Shown piece after piece: positions 23,352-36,278 of a stretch of DNA of 64,000 nt. The notes beneath the pieces are model-generated. The model was given only the letters and a program-made list of their open reading frames with translations, was not told the origin of the DNA and searched no databases. Made by a program: the position numbers and the translations under genes. The DNA is from Cruorifilaria tuberocauda (lineage: Eukaryota > Nematoda > Chromadorea > Rhabditida > Onchocercidae). Location of the stretch: assembly GCA_013365365.1 (NCBI GenBank), contig JABVXU010000038.1, forward strand, positions 124,001 through 188,000. Direction: 5' to 3'. The stretch's first letter is position 1. Every line of letters begins with the position of its first letter.

Positions 23352-25088
23352 TTCACACCATTTACCGATTATTTAAAAAAGGAATGATAATTTTGATGGT
23401 TTGATGTATGGGGCGTCAGTTGTCCAAAGGTGCGTAGAGATGGGAGTGTTCTGTGATTGAAATCATTTTGTGTATCCGAAAATATGAATGCTCCTTGTTG
23501 GTTGATTGTTACTCCATAACACAGATACATGCACACACAAACACAACTTCCCTCTTATTTGCTTGCTTGTTATCATCTGTTTGACCTCGCCCTCCTTTAC
23601 CGTCCTTATCCATCTGTTCTATTTGACAGGAACATTTGCGCACAAATATTGCAGGTCATTCACGGATTTAACTGTTGAACTCCTGTCCTCCCACACCCTC
23701 TCGACTCTTCTCTTCTCACCTGCGGCTCGTTTCATGGCTGATAATTATATGCTGCCAGAACACATCACGGCGCAAAAACCAAGCAGAAATTTACCGTCCG
23801 ATATCTGTTTGTTTACTTTCAGCCCCGCCTCTACATTTTAAGGTCCTATGGTTTACAGGTCTTGATTGAACATCCCAACCACCATATCATTAAGTACCGT
23901 ATCATACGCAGGGAAACATTACATATTCTATGTCACCTTTATCAATCTTGTCATCACTATAACTATCGTACCCATTTCATTGTCATCGTTATTATTTGTT
24001 ATAGAAATACAGCGAAATCGCATATGTAACAAACAGTCTGTCACAGGATTTAATAGCACTTGGCAAACTTTGCTACTTAGTAAGTAATTTCGAATGTTCA
24101 GTATAACATTAGCAAAGATGGTGAATGATTCGAGTTGAATATATTCCACGTTGAGAAGACTGATGAAGAAAGTTGTATCATACAAAATTATTCTTAGGTG
24201 AGTTCATTCATACGAAATATTTTTTAATGTATTATTTGTTCATCTTCATCACAATTATTTATACTTTTATGTTTCTCAAATACTGAGAGAATGGAATTAT
24301 TACCTTAAAAACATTAATGTAACCAAGATAGGACACAGATTGAGACTTCAACTCTAAATGAATATCCAATTTTCCATACTGATTTGGCTTTAATCTGAGA
24401 AGTTTATCAGAAATCCTGCAAATCTACTTTCTTCTTGATCGTATATTAAGTAGGAAAAATTAGAATGATATAGAAGAAGGCACGTAATTGACTACAATCT
24501 CGTGCAACACTGCGTGATCGCAATAGCAGATTTCTTCGAGAAACGCTCTCCTTATCTTTAAAATTAAAAAAAAAACCAATCTTGTGAAAACGTAAGGATA
24601 GACTGTAAATGTCTTTCGATAAACTAGTCGCATCTCAAGTACCTTTGCCATTAAAAGATCATATAAAAATGCAACTTTTTTGGCGGAAAAAGTTTTTAAG
24701 GATTTAGACAAACAGGTATAAGAAATGCATAAAGTAATCGCGATCTATGTAATGGTAATTGAGAAGAAAAATGTTGACATTCCTCTAAATGCTTTGCACA
24801 TTTTCGAAACTTCAATTATCCATTTTTTATTAAGATTTAGTTTCAAACATTGTCATTTGATGGTGATTGATATTTCATCAGAATTTTGCTTGTTGAAATT
24901 TGTTCAAGAAATAAGAGATATTAAGCTTAATTTCCAAAACAAATAAAATATCGAGAAAAGTTTTGACAGAACGAAACTTTGACTTCTTATGATAAAGCAA
25001 TTGCAACTTTTATAAAATTTGCAATCAAATTAGCTTGAAATTAAATTTTTTCTATGAAATTTGCCAACAAATTATGGCTTATATTTTT

Positions 25089-25683
25089 GCAATTGGGTGA
25101 TTGTTTAACTCTTTGTTAATAAAAAGACAAATGGTAAAGTTGTTTTATTAATTGTTCAATTAATTTTTACGCAGTTAACAACAGTATAACCAGGTGTATC
25201 ATATATTGACTTTTACAGATAAAGAGCAGCGTGCTGTCCTCCTACTTAATCTAAAATGTCTGTCATATTATATCTCACATAAAACATTCCCACTTGAAAA
25301 GCAGTAAAATTTAAAAACTAGAATTCAAAATATGAACTTTAATAAATCAGTTGATTTTCGAATTTCGAGATATTTGGAGCACTGCATATGTTTTAAATAT
25401 TCAAGCGGCTGTTTTTCCCTGTTTACACATAAGTTAATAATGATCATAATCTTTCGCTTAAGAAATATTTTTTTGCGTTCTATAATAATTTCTTCGATTA
25501 AAAGTGAAAGTGATATTGAGCAAGAATTTGTCTTAAGAAAAATTTCTAAAAATTTTTAATTTTTAACAGATGCAGCGATTTAATCAAGTTCTCCGAGAAA
25601 TATCTGTGTGGCTTGTACCAGAATTAGAAAAATGTTGTGATCAATTGCCAGCAATTGGATGATTGTTTAGCTCTTTGTTGATC
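25089..25683 (+). repeat. pair of 33-base direct repeats
   Basis: GCAATTGGGTGATTGTTTAA at 25089 and GCAATTGGATGATTGTTTAG at 25651 both continue into CTCTTTGTT. They differ at about three positions in 33 and are 562 bases apart. This may be a duplicated cis element or the ends of a decayed mobile element. Confidence 0.6.
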
Positions 25684-26750
25684 TGTAAGATCTGTCTTGA
25701 ATATTGGCATTTATACGATCGTAGTGACTATATGATATGAACTCATTATTTTCGGCACTATGTAGATAGTACTAAACCGTTCCTTCCTTTGTACAGTAAT
25801 ACCAAAAATATAATTATTCGTCACCAAATATGATTTAATTGACTAATTATTAGTTCGCTCCCCTTATTCATTGTATTTCTACGTCTATTTTTTCATGATA
25901 ATTAAATCTAATATTTATACAGAAAAGAAACCGTCTTAGTAATAGCAAACGATGTTTAAACATAGCAACTTTTCTTTTTCTAATATAATTTTTGAATACA
26001 AAAACTTTGCTATCTCATTTATAAGAATTTTACCTACAGTAGTGTTTCTCAGTTTAGGTATATACGTCATCAGTTTCGGAATGTCAAGAGATTTCAGGAT
26101 TTTCAGTTATAATGTTCTCCGAACATTACGCATTCTGCTACATTTACCAGAACCATAATCCTCGCAATTATCAACAAATACATAATTTTTTCGATGGTTT
26201 GTCTAAATAATTAATTTTGCTCAATAGCGAATAAGGAAAAATTTTCTCTTCTCGTCTTATGATTGAAAGTTACCTTCAAAAAGTTGGATAATTATGAAAC
26301 AAAAAGGATATTTTCCAAGCAAATATAATATTTGATTTTATTTTCTTGTCTGCTCTGAACAAATTAATCAAATCAAACGATCTCTTTCTTAATTTGTTAA
26401 CAAGTTTTGCTTTGCTTTCTGTTTCCTTTAATTGATTCAACTAAATGCATATGTCTGATCCTCCACTTCTCCTTCACGAAGAATATGGAAAGCACAAAAA
26501 AGCCTTGTTCACTGTGATTTCATTATAAACATGAATCTTGTCAAATATTTCAAATTTGATAAGTGGGTATTCTTTGTTTTTATTAATGAAGGAAGGGTCA
26601 AGAGTAAAAAGTCTCGACTAGATAACCGTTTTAAGGTGAGATTAATCAAATATGTGGAAAGGTAATAAACAATTTCAAGGAAATAAATAGTTTCTTTTTT
26701 TCATAAAAGACCCCATTCCCGACAAATTATCTCAATCTTTCTTAGAACAA

Positions 26751-26775
26751 AGAGAGAGAGAGAGGGAGAGAGAGA
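26751..26775. repeat. (GA)n microsatellite
   Basis: About twelve GA units with one GGG interruption, inside the inter-Pax region. Confidence 0.9.
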
Positions 26776-29267
26776 CGATGTGCAAATAGAAGGCGAAACA
26801 ATCACCTAATTCAATTGATAAGTAATGGAAAATTTCTCAAAACACTTCACACCACACCCTACCATCAACCTCTCAATTGCTCTTCGCTTCTCCTTCTCTC
26901 ACATATTATATCATAGCTCTTTATGCAAAAAACTCGTCCCAAACGTGATGGAATTCTGTAGTTTCCATCGAATTCAATTAATTAAAACATAAATTAAAGG
27001 AGCAGTGACGGTTTACAAAGCGATAATGGTCGAGTAGCACAGTGTCTATTGCTCAGGTATATCGCGTTTTGGATGATTTTTTCCAAACAAAGTTAATTTC
27101 TCGTGCCCGCACCAAAAAATTGATATATAATTATGAAGTGTCGTTTTAATCGTTTTCAGACCGGCGGCACTTTTCGAATTTTCTGCTCATGAAGAGAAAT
27201 GAAAAAGTGGTAATTTTTTTTGACCTTACAGTTTTCAATGATTTTTTGCTTTGATTTTGATGATTTGGAGTGTAAAAAATATTGAATGATATAAAGAGAG
27301 GCCAACCACAACAAGGACAATTTGTTCAACTACACTAACACACATCACAGATTGTATTAACTGTGTGGGGAAGAAAGCGATAATTGCTTTCAAATTAATT
27401 ACACTCAGATATTTGATAAATTAATATGAGGAAAGCATCAAACGATCTTTCAGCAAAGTTTGATGTTTGATGAATGGAGTAAAATATGATTTAAGTAAAA
27501 TAGTGCCGTAGCTATCAAAACTTTCTCAGCTTGGCTAATTAATCTTTACAGATTTTTTGCTGTGAACCTGCCGATGTCTTTTGGTTGAGGATCTCAAATT
27601 TTCGACTTCCACTTTTCCGCTAAATATCCACTTCGACTGTCGGTGGAGAAAAATCTTCCTGATTTTCCTGATTTTGCATCTTGCAGAAATTTGATATAAT
27701 ATTTAATACTGAAACTATTATTTATTATTTGATGATATGCTTTTGCTACCATTGAACAATGGGTAATAATTATAAACAACATGTATATAACAGCGGTATC
27801 TTTTAAGGATTATTAGCAAAACGCCATGTTTTGTTATGCAGAGAACTAAACAAATGTAATTTAATTATATTCGATAAAATCTGATTTCATCAAGCCAAGA
27901 AATAAATTATACATAAATTCAGCTGATTGAGAGTATAATAATGAAGAATTTATCAGAGATAGAGTGGATCAAGGATTTGTCTGCTTGTCAGTGTTTTGTC
28001 CTTTGTCTACGAAATCTTACATAAACGCTGCAATTAATTGTTTTGCTCATGAAACAAAAGTTTCAAAGCACAGGATATGAAATATGATCCAATTCTTGGA
28101 AATGTTTCATTAAAACTCGTAAATTTTATTCCAAGTCTTAAAAAAATATTCTGTAAATTTGCTGTTTATCAATATGTCATTGAACTTCTCAATCTTCAGG
28201 CTATTCATTCTTCCATTCATACTTCCAGCTAGTCGATCAGTCAGTTTTAGTCAGTCATTAAGTTCATTGGAAATCCATATCAATATTACGATCTTTTTGA
28301 AGCGTATGCGTGTGCAAACAGCGATAGGTCACATGACAAGGTTACTCACACCTCTCATCTTAATATTCATTCTCACCGCTGTGGTGTGCAAAATATAACA
28401 CTACACATTCTGGTTGATCGTTATCACTTCTCTACATTTTATGAAGATCAAGGCAAATATTAATTAATTCATCATCCATCCCACAAAACTGTACGATTCA
28501 TTCAGTATTTATACTGGAATGAGTGAAGATAATGGATGAAGAAAAAATATCGCAGTAAATGCAATAAAAAATAATAGATAACTATTATATTATTATAATG
28601 AGTAACTCCAACAAACCGATATTTTAGCATGCTGAAAATCGTTTTAAAAGATATGCATTTTTAAGCATTGTGTTTAGCACTCAAAAGATTAGTATATTTT
28701 TATATGTTTTCAATGTTTTTAAAAAACCCATGTTTCTACTTTAAACTATTTTTTCCCAGAAACGATATTAAAAGTCAATATATTATTAGTTTTCTATGTT
28801 TTATATGCATCAATTTAGGATCACACTTAACGTTCTAAAACAATAGTTCTCTATAGGACTAACATATGCTAAAGCTTAATATATTCAAATGGTCATGTTG
28901 CGATGATTTTCTTGTTAACGAAATTATGCTTGCATTACCGTTAACAGTAGATTTGCATTTTTTATCAATTTGTTTGGTAGCATTTCATGTGAAGAAGTCG
29001 TCAACTGTGCGTTTTTGATCTGTTAATCACAGCCATTGATATTGTTGAGCTATTATAACTTTCTTGTGTTTCGATCTATTCAGCTTTGAGCAAAAATAAG
29101 CGCTTATTGCGCAAAAAATAATGAGAGCTTATTGTATTGTATAGAATTTCAAATATTTCATGACAGTTCTATAATTATTAAGCAATTGCATTTCTCGAAA
29201 TACGGTAAATTCGATAAGTCTGTTAAAACATTCCATACTTCTCCTCGTTCAGCGATTAAAATCTTTA

Positions 29268-29308
29268 TTAGGCTTATGCATTTGTTGGCAGTGCCAAATA
29301 AAGCCTAA
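29268..29308. repeat. imperfect palindrome with TTGGCA/TGCCAA core
   Basis: TTAGGCTT and AAGCCTAA flank the perfect core TTGGCAGTGCCAA (29285-29297). The half-site TTGGCA resembles that of nuclear factor I, but the spacing (one base between TTGGCA and TGCCAA) is shorter than the usual site, so a binding role is only a guess. Confidence 0.5.
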
Positions 29309-30542
29309 AAAAGTATCTCAATGATTTTCAGTCTATAAGAGGAAAGTGCAATTCAGAGTAGAAAGTAAATGGAACAAAGTCATATTTATCGAAAACTCAT
29401 GAATCACATAATACAACGGCATCCATTTTGTTCATTCATCCATTTCAGGAAAATGACGAAATGAATAAAAGCTTTAATTTTTACAGCTATTTGTAGTGCA
29501 TGATTGATATAGATCATAGATGAAACAGCACATGTTTTCGTCTCCGTATGGCGGAAGGGCATTTTTTTCATTTTTGTGATGTCTGTTCACTGCAAGTGAT
29601 TGTGGATCGATTTAAGATTTTCATTCTGCACCAGAACAAAAAAGATATAAATAAATAAAACAACATTGTTAATATCCACAGATCGTAGTTGCAGTTATAA
29701 TCGAAGTGATAATTGTCAGATAGATGCATATTGTGGATAAAAAAGAATTGATGCCCCGGATGGATCTTGAAACTTCAGTGATGTTGGACTGACGGAAGTA
29801 TAAGGAAGCAAATTCATTTGTGATGAAAATAATGGCACGGTTTCGGACTAAAAAGAAGTTTTAAAAATCAATCAGAAGTTGAAATTTTGGAGTCTGAAAT
29901 TTGAAATACTAATAAAAAATTCCGAAACTGAAATATAATCTTTTATTTGCTGGTAACAATACTCCATGACAATGTGATTAAATAAAAATTTAAATAATTA
30001 ATTACCTAGTATATCATTTTTAACTTCATTGGCTACAAGAAATATTTTATTCATTTCTCCCCCTTATAATTAACACTTCTATTTTATTGTTAAAAGAATA
30101 GGCTGATACAAACTGGTTTGAGTTCTAAGTATGTTTAATGAACAACTGTGACGATGATGAACAATGCAAATTGCTATAGTCCGTAGAATAGAAATTAATG
30201 GAAAACTCAAAATCAGCTCGAGTGATAAAGGGACGAATTACGGAAGGGATTCAATAACTATCAGCTTATCATCTAAGTTTTTATTACTGGGTAAGAGAGT
30301 CATCCATTATAAATGAAAGCTTAGAGACCTAACGCAGCAAATTTATTAGCTGATATTATGCACTTCTTGCAACAAAATAATTGTGGCATCACTCATTCGA
30401 AGAGGTTTTTGCCTTCGATTCAAAAAGGTTGAAATTCATGACTCCTTGTCATACTGTATTTAGGTCCTTCATGATTCGCGGTAATCTTGTAGTACAAGAA
30501 TTTAGTTTTTAAAATATAACTTATTTTATGATTAAGAAATGT

Positions 30543-33500
30543 TCAATTGCTAAAAATATTTATAAGTAGAAAATTAAAAAGAGATAGTTTATAGACCTGT
30601 CGTATAGATGATGATCGAGGGGGTACAATAGACATGGATGCAACGTTTTGGATCAGAAGTGAATTGGTACCCGTAAAGGCAAAATTTTTTCGACAGCGTG
30701 CTCGTCGATTACTGAACCACGTCTAGAAATTAGTGGTTCATTTATGGAAATTTCAATTCAACTTAAATACAACAACAACTAAAACCACGATACAACGTTT
30801 GCACGCTAAAAACTAAATATTTTCGTTCTGGGAAATTAATTTATACCATGATTTAATAAGAACATCGTGAAAGGAACTAAAAAGATAATCTCAAACGACA
30901 AAATTATTATTCAAAAGTTAACTTCATGATTGATTTCATGTGAACAGTTAATAATTAAAAATTATCGCAAAATACAAGAAAAGAACCGTATACCATTATT
31001 TTTTCTTCACTAAGACTTGTTTTCAATGCAATTCGTTCCCTTTCATCCTGATCTGGATAAGTATTGGCATTAAAAGCCGTTTCAAGGATCTCGAGCTGTT
31101 CACTGTTGAAACTTGTTCTGTTTCGACGCACTTTTCCACTTTTTCCTGAATTTCCGTCGTCTGCTGGATTTTCATTTCTTCTCTCTCCGGCTCCTTCCCC
31201 TTCCGAATAACTTCTCTCCGATGTTTCCGGTCCATCATCTTCCGCTAAATTTGAAATTTGCTCTATTTTATTTCAAATTCCAGTTTATTTCAAAGTTACA
31301 TACCATGAACAATTTTTGAAAAATCAAAAATTTCTGAAAAAAATAAGAAATAAAAGGGAAATTCTAAAATGGATATATTAATTCATATAACTAAATTAAG
31401 CAACAAATAAATCAGCACTGATATCTCCCCCAAAAATTTGTGAATCATTGCGAAGTAATTGTTGCGATATTTAAAGTTGATAATGGAAGTGTGATTGAAG
31501 TGATCTCGTCTATTTGGATACGGTAGCGAGCTTGATGAGTATATTTGTAGAAGGCAAATTACAGCATTGATCAAAGTTTTCCTTTGGAATGAATAAATGA
31601 ATAAAGCAAAATCATCCAAATATCGAGAGCAGGAACAGGAAAAAGAAGGTAAAATGCAGACGAAAATGAGAAAATGACAAATACGCCCGTATTGAACTTT
31701 ATAGCTTTTTAATTGCCCCCCATTCTCGTTCCTTATCATTTCTTTTTTTTATTTTTCATAGTTTTAATCAGTCACTGTGTCGTTGTAGCATGGTACAATA
31801 ATAGCAACTTGTTAGAAATCTTTAAAGGATGTCTTATTGAGAAATAATAACCTTAAGCTATGGCTAAGAAATGTTGACCCTCATACCTTCCATATTATTA
31901 TGAACATGAAAGAGCACCTTGAAACTCATACCATTCCGAGGAGCAAGCTGAGCAGTCAAACATTTCTACAGTGAAAAAAGCACAAAGTATTTTTCAGCCA
32001 AACATAAGGTATGGGTAACAAATTATTTAAGCCGGAATTGATACAAGACGAAGTTGCCGATTGCATTCTATTTGTAAAGCACAAAAAGAGGATTACATAT
32101 GGTAGAAATAGGATGATTAGAAAAGGAAGGTCGCGTGCCAACAAAGCAGAAAAGTGGTTAATAAGATTAGTTTAGCGAAGAATATGGACAATCCTCGATA
32201 ATGCTCACTTCTATAGATATCAACAGATTACGCTTCTGATAATTACTTTTCCATTACTTTGAACTCTTGCGACAGACATACATCTTTTGCAGTACATGGA
32301 ACCAATGTTTGATCATTCAGCATCATAATCAGTACTAACTATCACTACCACTACCATCGCCACCATCACCGCCATTACTATCACCACCACCAAAAACAAC
32401 AATCATAACAGTTATCATCACAATCTATGACAAAATCTCTCATTCAAATTGTAATTTAAAATTACGAATTAGAAATATGTTTTTGAAGATTAAAACAGAT
32501 ATTGCACGTAATTATGTATATATTTACGTGTTTGTATGTGTATGTTTTAATTGAAGATGAATTTATTGCAAGTGCAATAAAAGTTGTTGTTATAATTTGC
32601 TTCAATTTAAATGCTCAAAGATTTATTCATTTTTCATTGGACAAGCAAAATGTGTTTTATGACATCCTTTACGGACTTGATTGAGGAAGATACATTCAAT
32701 TGATAAGGTGAAGCAAGTTGCGCAACTGATCACTAATAGTTTGATGGGATGACAAACAATAACGAATTATTCATTCTTATTCTACCTGTCAGCGACAAAA
32801 TTTTGTCCTCATCTACTTTTTCCTGTTAAACTTAGAAAGAAGTTAATTATTTTATAAAACTCAGACAATTTCAATTTTGCATCATCTAATGTTTGTACTG
32901 AAATGAGTACAACAATACATTATGTATGGAAGTGCTTCCATAAACAATTCTCTAACCATTTGACGACCAAACGGTGTGATTTATTACCTCACAAGATCAG
33001 AATCTTATCAAGAAAATTAATCAAAAATTTTAGCAGTAAAAAGATGATAAAGTATGCAAAGAGGAAAATAGTATGGCATTGGAAGAAGATCGAGAGAATT
33101 TATCAAAATATATGACTGTCTCAAGAACAAAATTTCCTCCACATTTTTTCTTCCGTAATGTCAATGCTCTCTTTTAGCAATCTCTTAAAAGTTGATAAAT
33201 CATTTTGCAGGGATGTGTGATGTCCGATAATTATGTATCAATTGAAATGTAACTTGATTAGAATCAATACACCTTAATTCTATGTTCTGACACATCATTT
33301 AGATTAATTTGAGAACGTTTCTTAAAATCCAAAGAGTAATATTTTTAAGAATACTTGGTAAAAATATATTTTAATAAATCTTCTCTCAATCCTACATTAT
33401 TTTCAATTTTGCTCACTTTCAATTTTTTCTTAATAATTTTGATAACTTTTCATGTGGTAGTTATATTTCTTCAAAATCTATTCTTAAATATCACAACAAA

Positions 33501-36278
33501 TAAAAATTAAGACTGCATTTTTTTAAATATCAGACTATCAATTAACTATACGCACGAATCATGACTTTACAATTAATCATTAATTAGCTATTCAGTTTTC
33601 ATTGCCTCAATAATCTTGACTTAAACGATTAAAATTACTCAAATCAATGAGTATTAGTTCAAGTAGTCATCACAAACCTATTATTCAGTTGTCGTTTTCC
33701 TTAAGTTCTTTATCATATCCAAAATGCGTAACAAATTGGCGATGCGATAATTCAACAAACTGGTTTTCAATCGAGTTATAAAAAGTATAATTTTAAACAG
33801 ATTTTAAACAGCAAATTTCCACCAGAAACAATGTCATGTATAATTATTATTACAACCCACCACAAACGAATCAGATTTCATCATCAGAATTATTACTAGT
33901 GGCTTTGATTTGATGAATTATTTCTAAAATGATACAATAAAATCTTCGAGAAGATGACATTTATGAGATCTGTCATGCATACTTATTACCAAATTTAAAA
34001 ATTTTATCCTATTAATGGCACTTATCACATCCATAAATAACTCATTGTATTCATAATGTTTTCCACATTTTATGACATTTACGCATGTTTACCAAATTTA
34101 TTCATATTAATAATAAAAATTCATTCTAATTAAAGTCCATTGATTCTAATTGATGAACAAAATTGTTTAGGTATAAGACAAATATAAAAGGAATTTTGGA
34201 TTTATAAGAAATAAATTTCAAGAGAATTTTGAAGCATACCGCTATGCAGACCAAGGATATGCTCGATACTATGGCTTAGACAATTTTTTTTTATTGCTTT
34301 CCTTTCTTTATCGTTTGAGCTGTTGAGTTTCTTCGATCGGATATGCCTGGAAATCTTCACTTGAGTTTTTTTGTTCAACTAAAATGAAATAACCATCAAG
34401 ATCTTGCTTAAAAAATAAAAATTCAGGACTTGTGGGAACAGAAAAAGACCCACCTGTTGATAGAAGAAACGGTAGGCGCGTTTTCCGGAGAACAGATTTC
34501 TTGCTCGATAAGACAAGAGCGCAATTCACTCGCACATAGATTAGGACATTTTGCTTTTAGTGCTAGAATATGCTTCTCAACAGCTTGAATAGCCAATCGT
34601 GAACGTGGATTACCTCCAATCTGTGATTTGATGTGAATATCAACGTGACTAAGATTATTGCTTTTTCGCAAAAAGATTATAGATAGTCTTTAACAACATT
34701 TCATTAATAAGTTGATCTGTTGATAATAATATTATCCCATTGATAAACCTTACATCAACTTTCAAAATGTTCTGAGGTAGTTTTTTTTTTAAGGCGGGAA
34801 AAATTCATTTCTGTAGTTTCAATGAATATTTGCTGCACTATTCAAACTATTAGAATTATGGTTATAGTGATATCATCTTTGTGGCATCAAATTTTCGTAG
34901 CAAAAAATTTTAATTTAAATGCCAATTTTACAAGAAGCCGAAATTCCAAAAAATGAGAAATTTTTATCAAACGGTCAAATAACAATCAGAATTGAATATT
35001 TCAACACAAGCACTCATTAACACACATCTGCCTGAATACTCTACTCCTTCCTTGTTCACTAGTCAAGAAGACAAGAGCGACAAGAGCGCCATAAGCGCAG
35101 CAACAACTGTTCCAGAAGAATGACGTATAAATCTCGCACTAGGGGGTACGAAATCTGACTTGTAATGACCTGAGGCAAGCTGATGAATTTTCGGTGAAAT
35201 TTAGAGAAAAAAGAGCTTTGTGCCATTTTGCACCATATGCCTCCCAAATAAACCTTTCAGAAGGTATTTTTCACTTTTTCTACCACTGAAAATATTTAGG
35301 ACGTAGAAAGATCTATCGACAATGAGGCATATTACATATTGTCATTGAACAACCAAATCTATGCGATTTGAAATACTGTATACATGTGTACTGCATAGAT
35401 ATTGTATCGCAGAACAATATGGTTTCAAAAATTTTTTAAATAAAACTAACCTGACCAGGTGATACAGAACCTGTTTCAATATATCGATTCAGTATTTTGG
35501 ATACAGCTCCATGAGATACACGTAACTGCCGACTAATATGGCAAGGCCTAGATTTTTTAAGTTAATTAAGATCAATTAAAGCTTCCGATAACTTGATACA
35601 TTTAAAAATTTGCTTTGATGAGATCTAAAAATATACAGCCAAAATAAGTACACGTAATTTGAATGTTCAAAATTTCAAATTTCAATGTAGTGAAGTTCAG
35701 TGTGTGTCATTGTTTCATTAATATAAGCTATTCCAAAAAAATTTACTTAATGCCACTGCTGGCCATTTCGATTATTTTAATCCGGATATGTTGCGGCAAC
35801 GGCCGTCCATTAATAAACACACCGCCAAGTTGATTAATGCGTCCCTTCAAAAAATTTTAAACTTGAATTTCTAAGATTTACCAAGTATAAAAATTCTGGA
35901 ACGCATAATTAAAATGCGAATTTTTTCAGTTGATATAACAGTTCCATCAAAAGAAATCTCAGAGAAAATCCGTAACCACTTTTATGATTTTGCTTATCTT
36001 CAATGAATCATATAATTTCTCCTATATTTTTTAATTTTTCCAATTGATTTTTTGATAAAAATAGAAATAAAGTTTTTTGAAAATAAAATAATCATCCACT
36101 GTTCATTTATTGCAAGCTTATTATGAACTTGTTACAAATCTACCCTATCATAAACTCTAGGAGGGTGAAGTGAGAACTTATGCTCTGAATTAGAAAATAA
36201 CTGCAAGTGAATATTGAAAAGTAATCAAACCTGTCCCATAATATTCGTGAAAGTAATATTCTTATTTCCGTCACTCAT
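30543..36278 (-). CDS. pax-3: Pax3/7-type transcription factor, copy B (pax-3 like)
   Basis: Second full Pax3/7 gene, tandem to copy A. Exons (minus): 36278-36231 ([16 protein letters not shown]), 35844-35747, 35547-35451, 34620-34454, 34268-34240, 31244-30994 and 30722-30543. This gives about 289 residues, all in phase, with the same exon pattern as copy A (98, 97 and 29-base exons identical in length). Paired domain: [39 protein letters not shown] (Ala where copy A has Cys), [18 protein letters not shown]. The octapeptide is SIEHILG. An acidic Gly/Glu/Ser linker ([19 protein letters not shown]) precedes the homeodomain [19 protein letters not shown] ... EEKIM, intron 46/47, [13 protein letters not shown]. 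Met46 and Thr47 replace the usual Gln/Val near the DNA-contact surface. Exon 35844 uses an AAG acceptor. The 3' end is uncertain: the last exon may splice at CAG/GTCTAT (about 30602) to a downstream exon I did not find. Confidence 0.9.
31245..34239. other. 3 kb PAX-B intron
   Basis: The largest intron of copy B, between the octapeptide and homeodomain exons. It contains an imperfect ACC/ATC repeat at 32335-32400 and several short frames with no recognisable similarity. No nested gene is supported. Confidence 0.5.
32335..32400. repeat. imperfect (ACY/CAY)n simple repeat
   Basis: Runs of CACCATC, CACTACC and CACCACCACC units in the large PAX-B intron. A similar tract lies upstream of the gene at 37185-37290. 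Confidence 0.7.
34240..34268 (-). other. pax-3: 29-nt octapeptide micro-exon of PAX-B
   Basis: Acceptor CCATAG, donor GTATGC. Joined in phase 2 to phase 1 it encodes [10 protein letters not shown]. It has the same length, phase and first residues as the 19540-19568 exon of copy A, confirming both micro-exons. Confidence 0.8.

Larger units (their letters stand above)
23352..30542. other. 7 kb gene-poor region between the two Pax genes
   Basis: Lies upstream of PAX-A and downstream of PAX-B and probably carries regulatory DNA. I find no gene I can support. A sub-region at 23500-23870 is less AT-rich with CT-rich stretches and could be the PAX-A promoter. A (GA)n run lies at 26751-26775. A direct repeat occurs at 25089 and 25651. 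A 30-codon frame starting right after a good acceptor (TTTTTAACAG) at 25570 begins MQRFNQVLREISVW, but no partner exon was found. An imperfect palindrome is at 29268-29308. Confidence 0.4.

Noticed and set aside
34308..34535. 75-codon minus-strand ORF after the PAX-B paired-domain exon
   Set aside because: It overlaps the paired-domain exon in another frame, and the octapeptide micro-exon further on satisfies the phase requirement without it.
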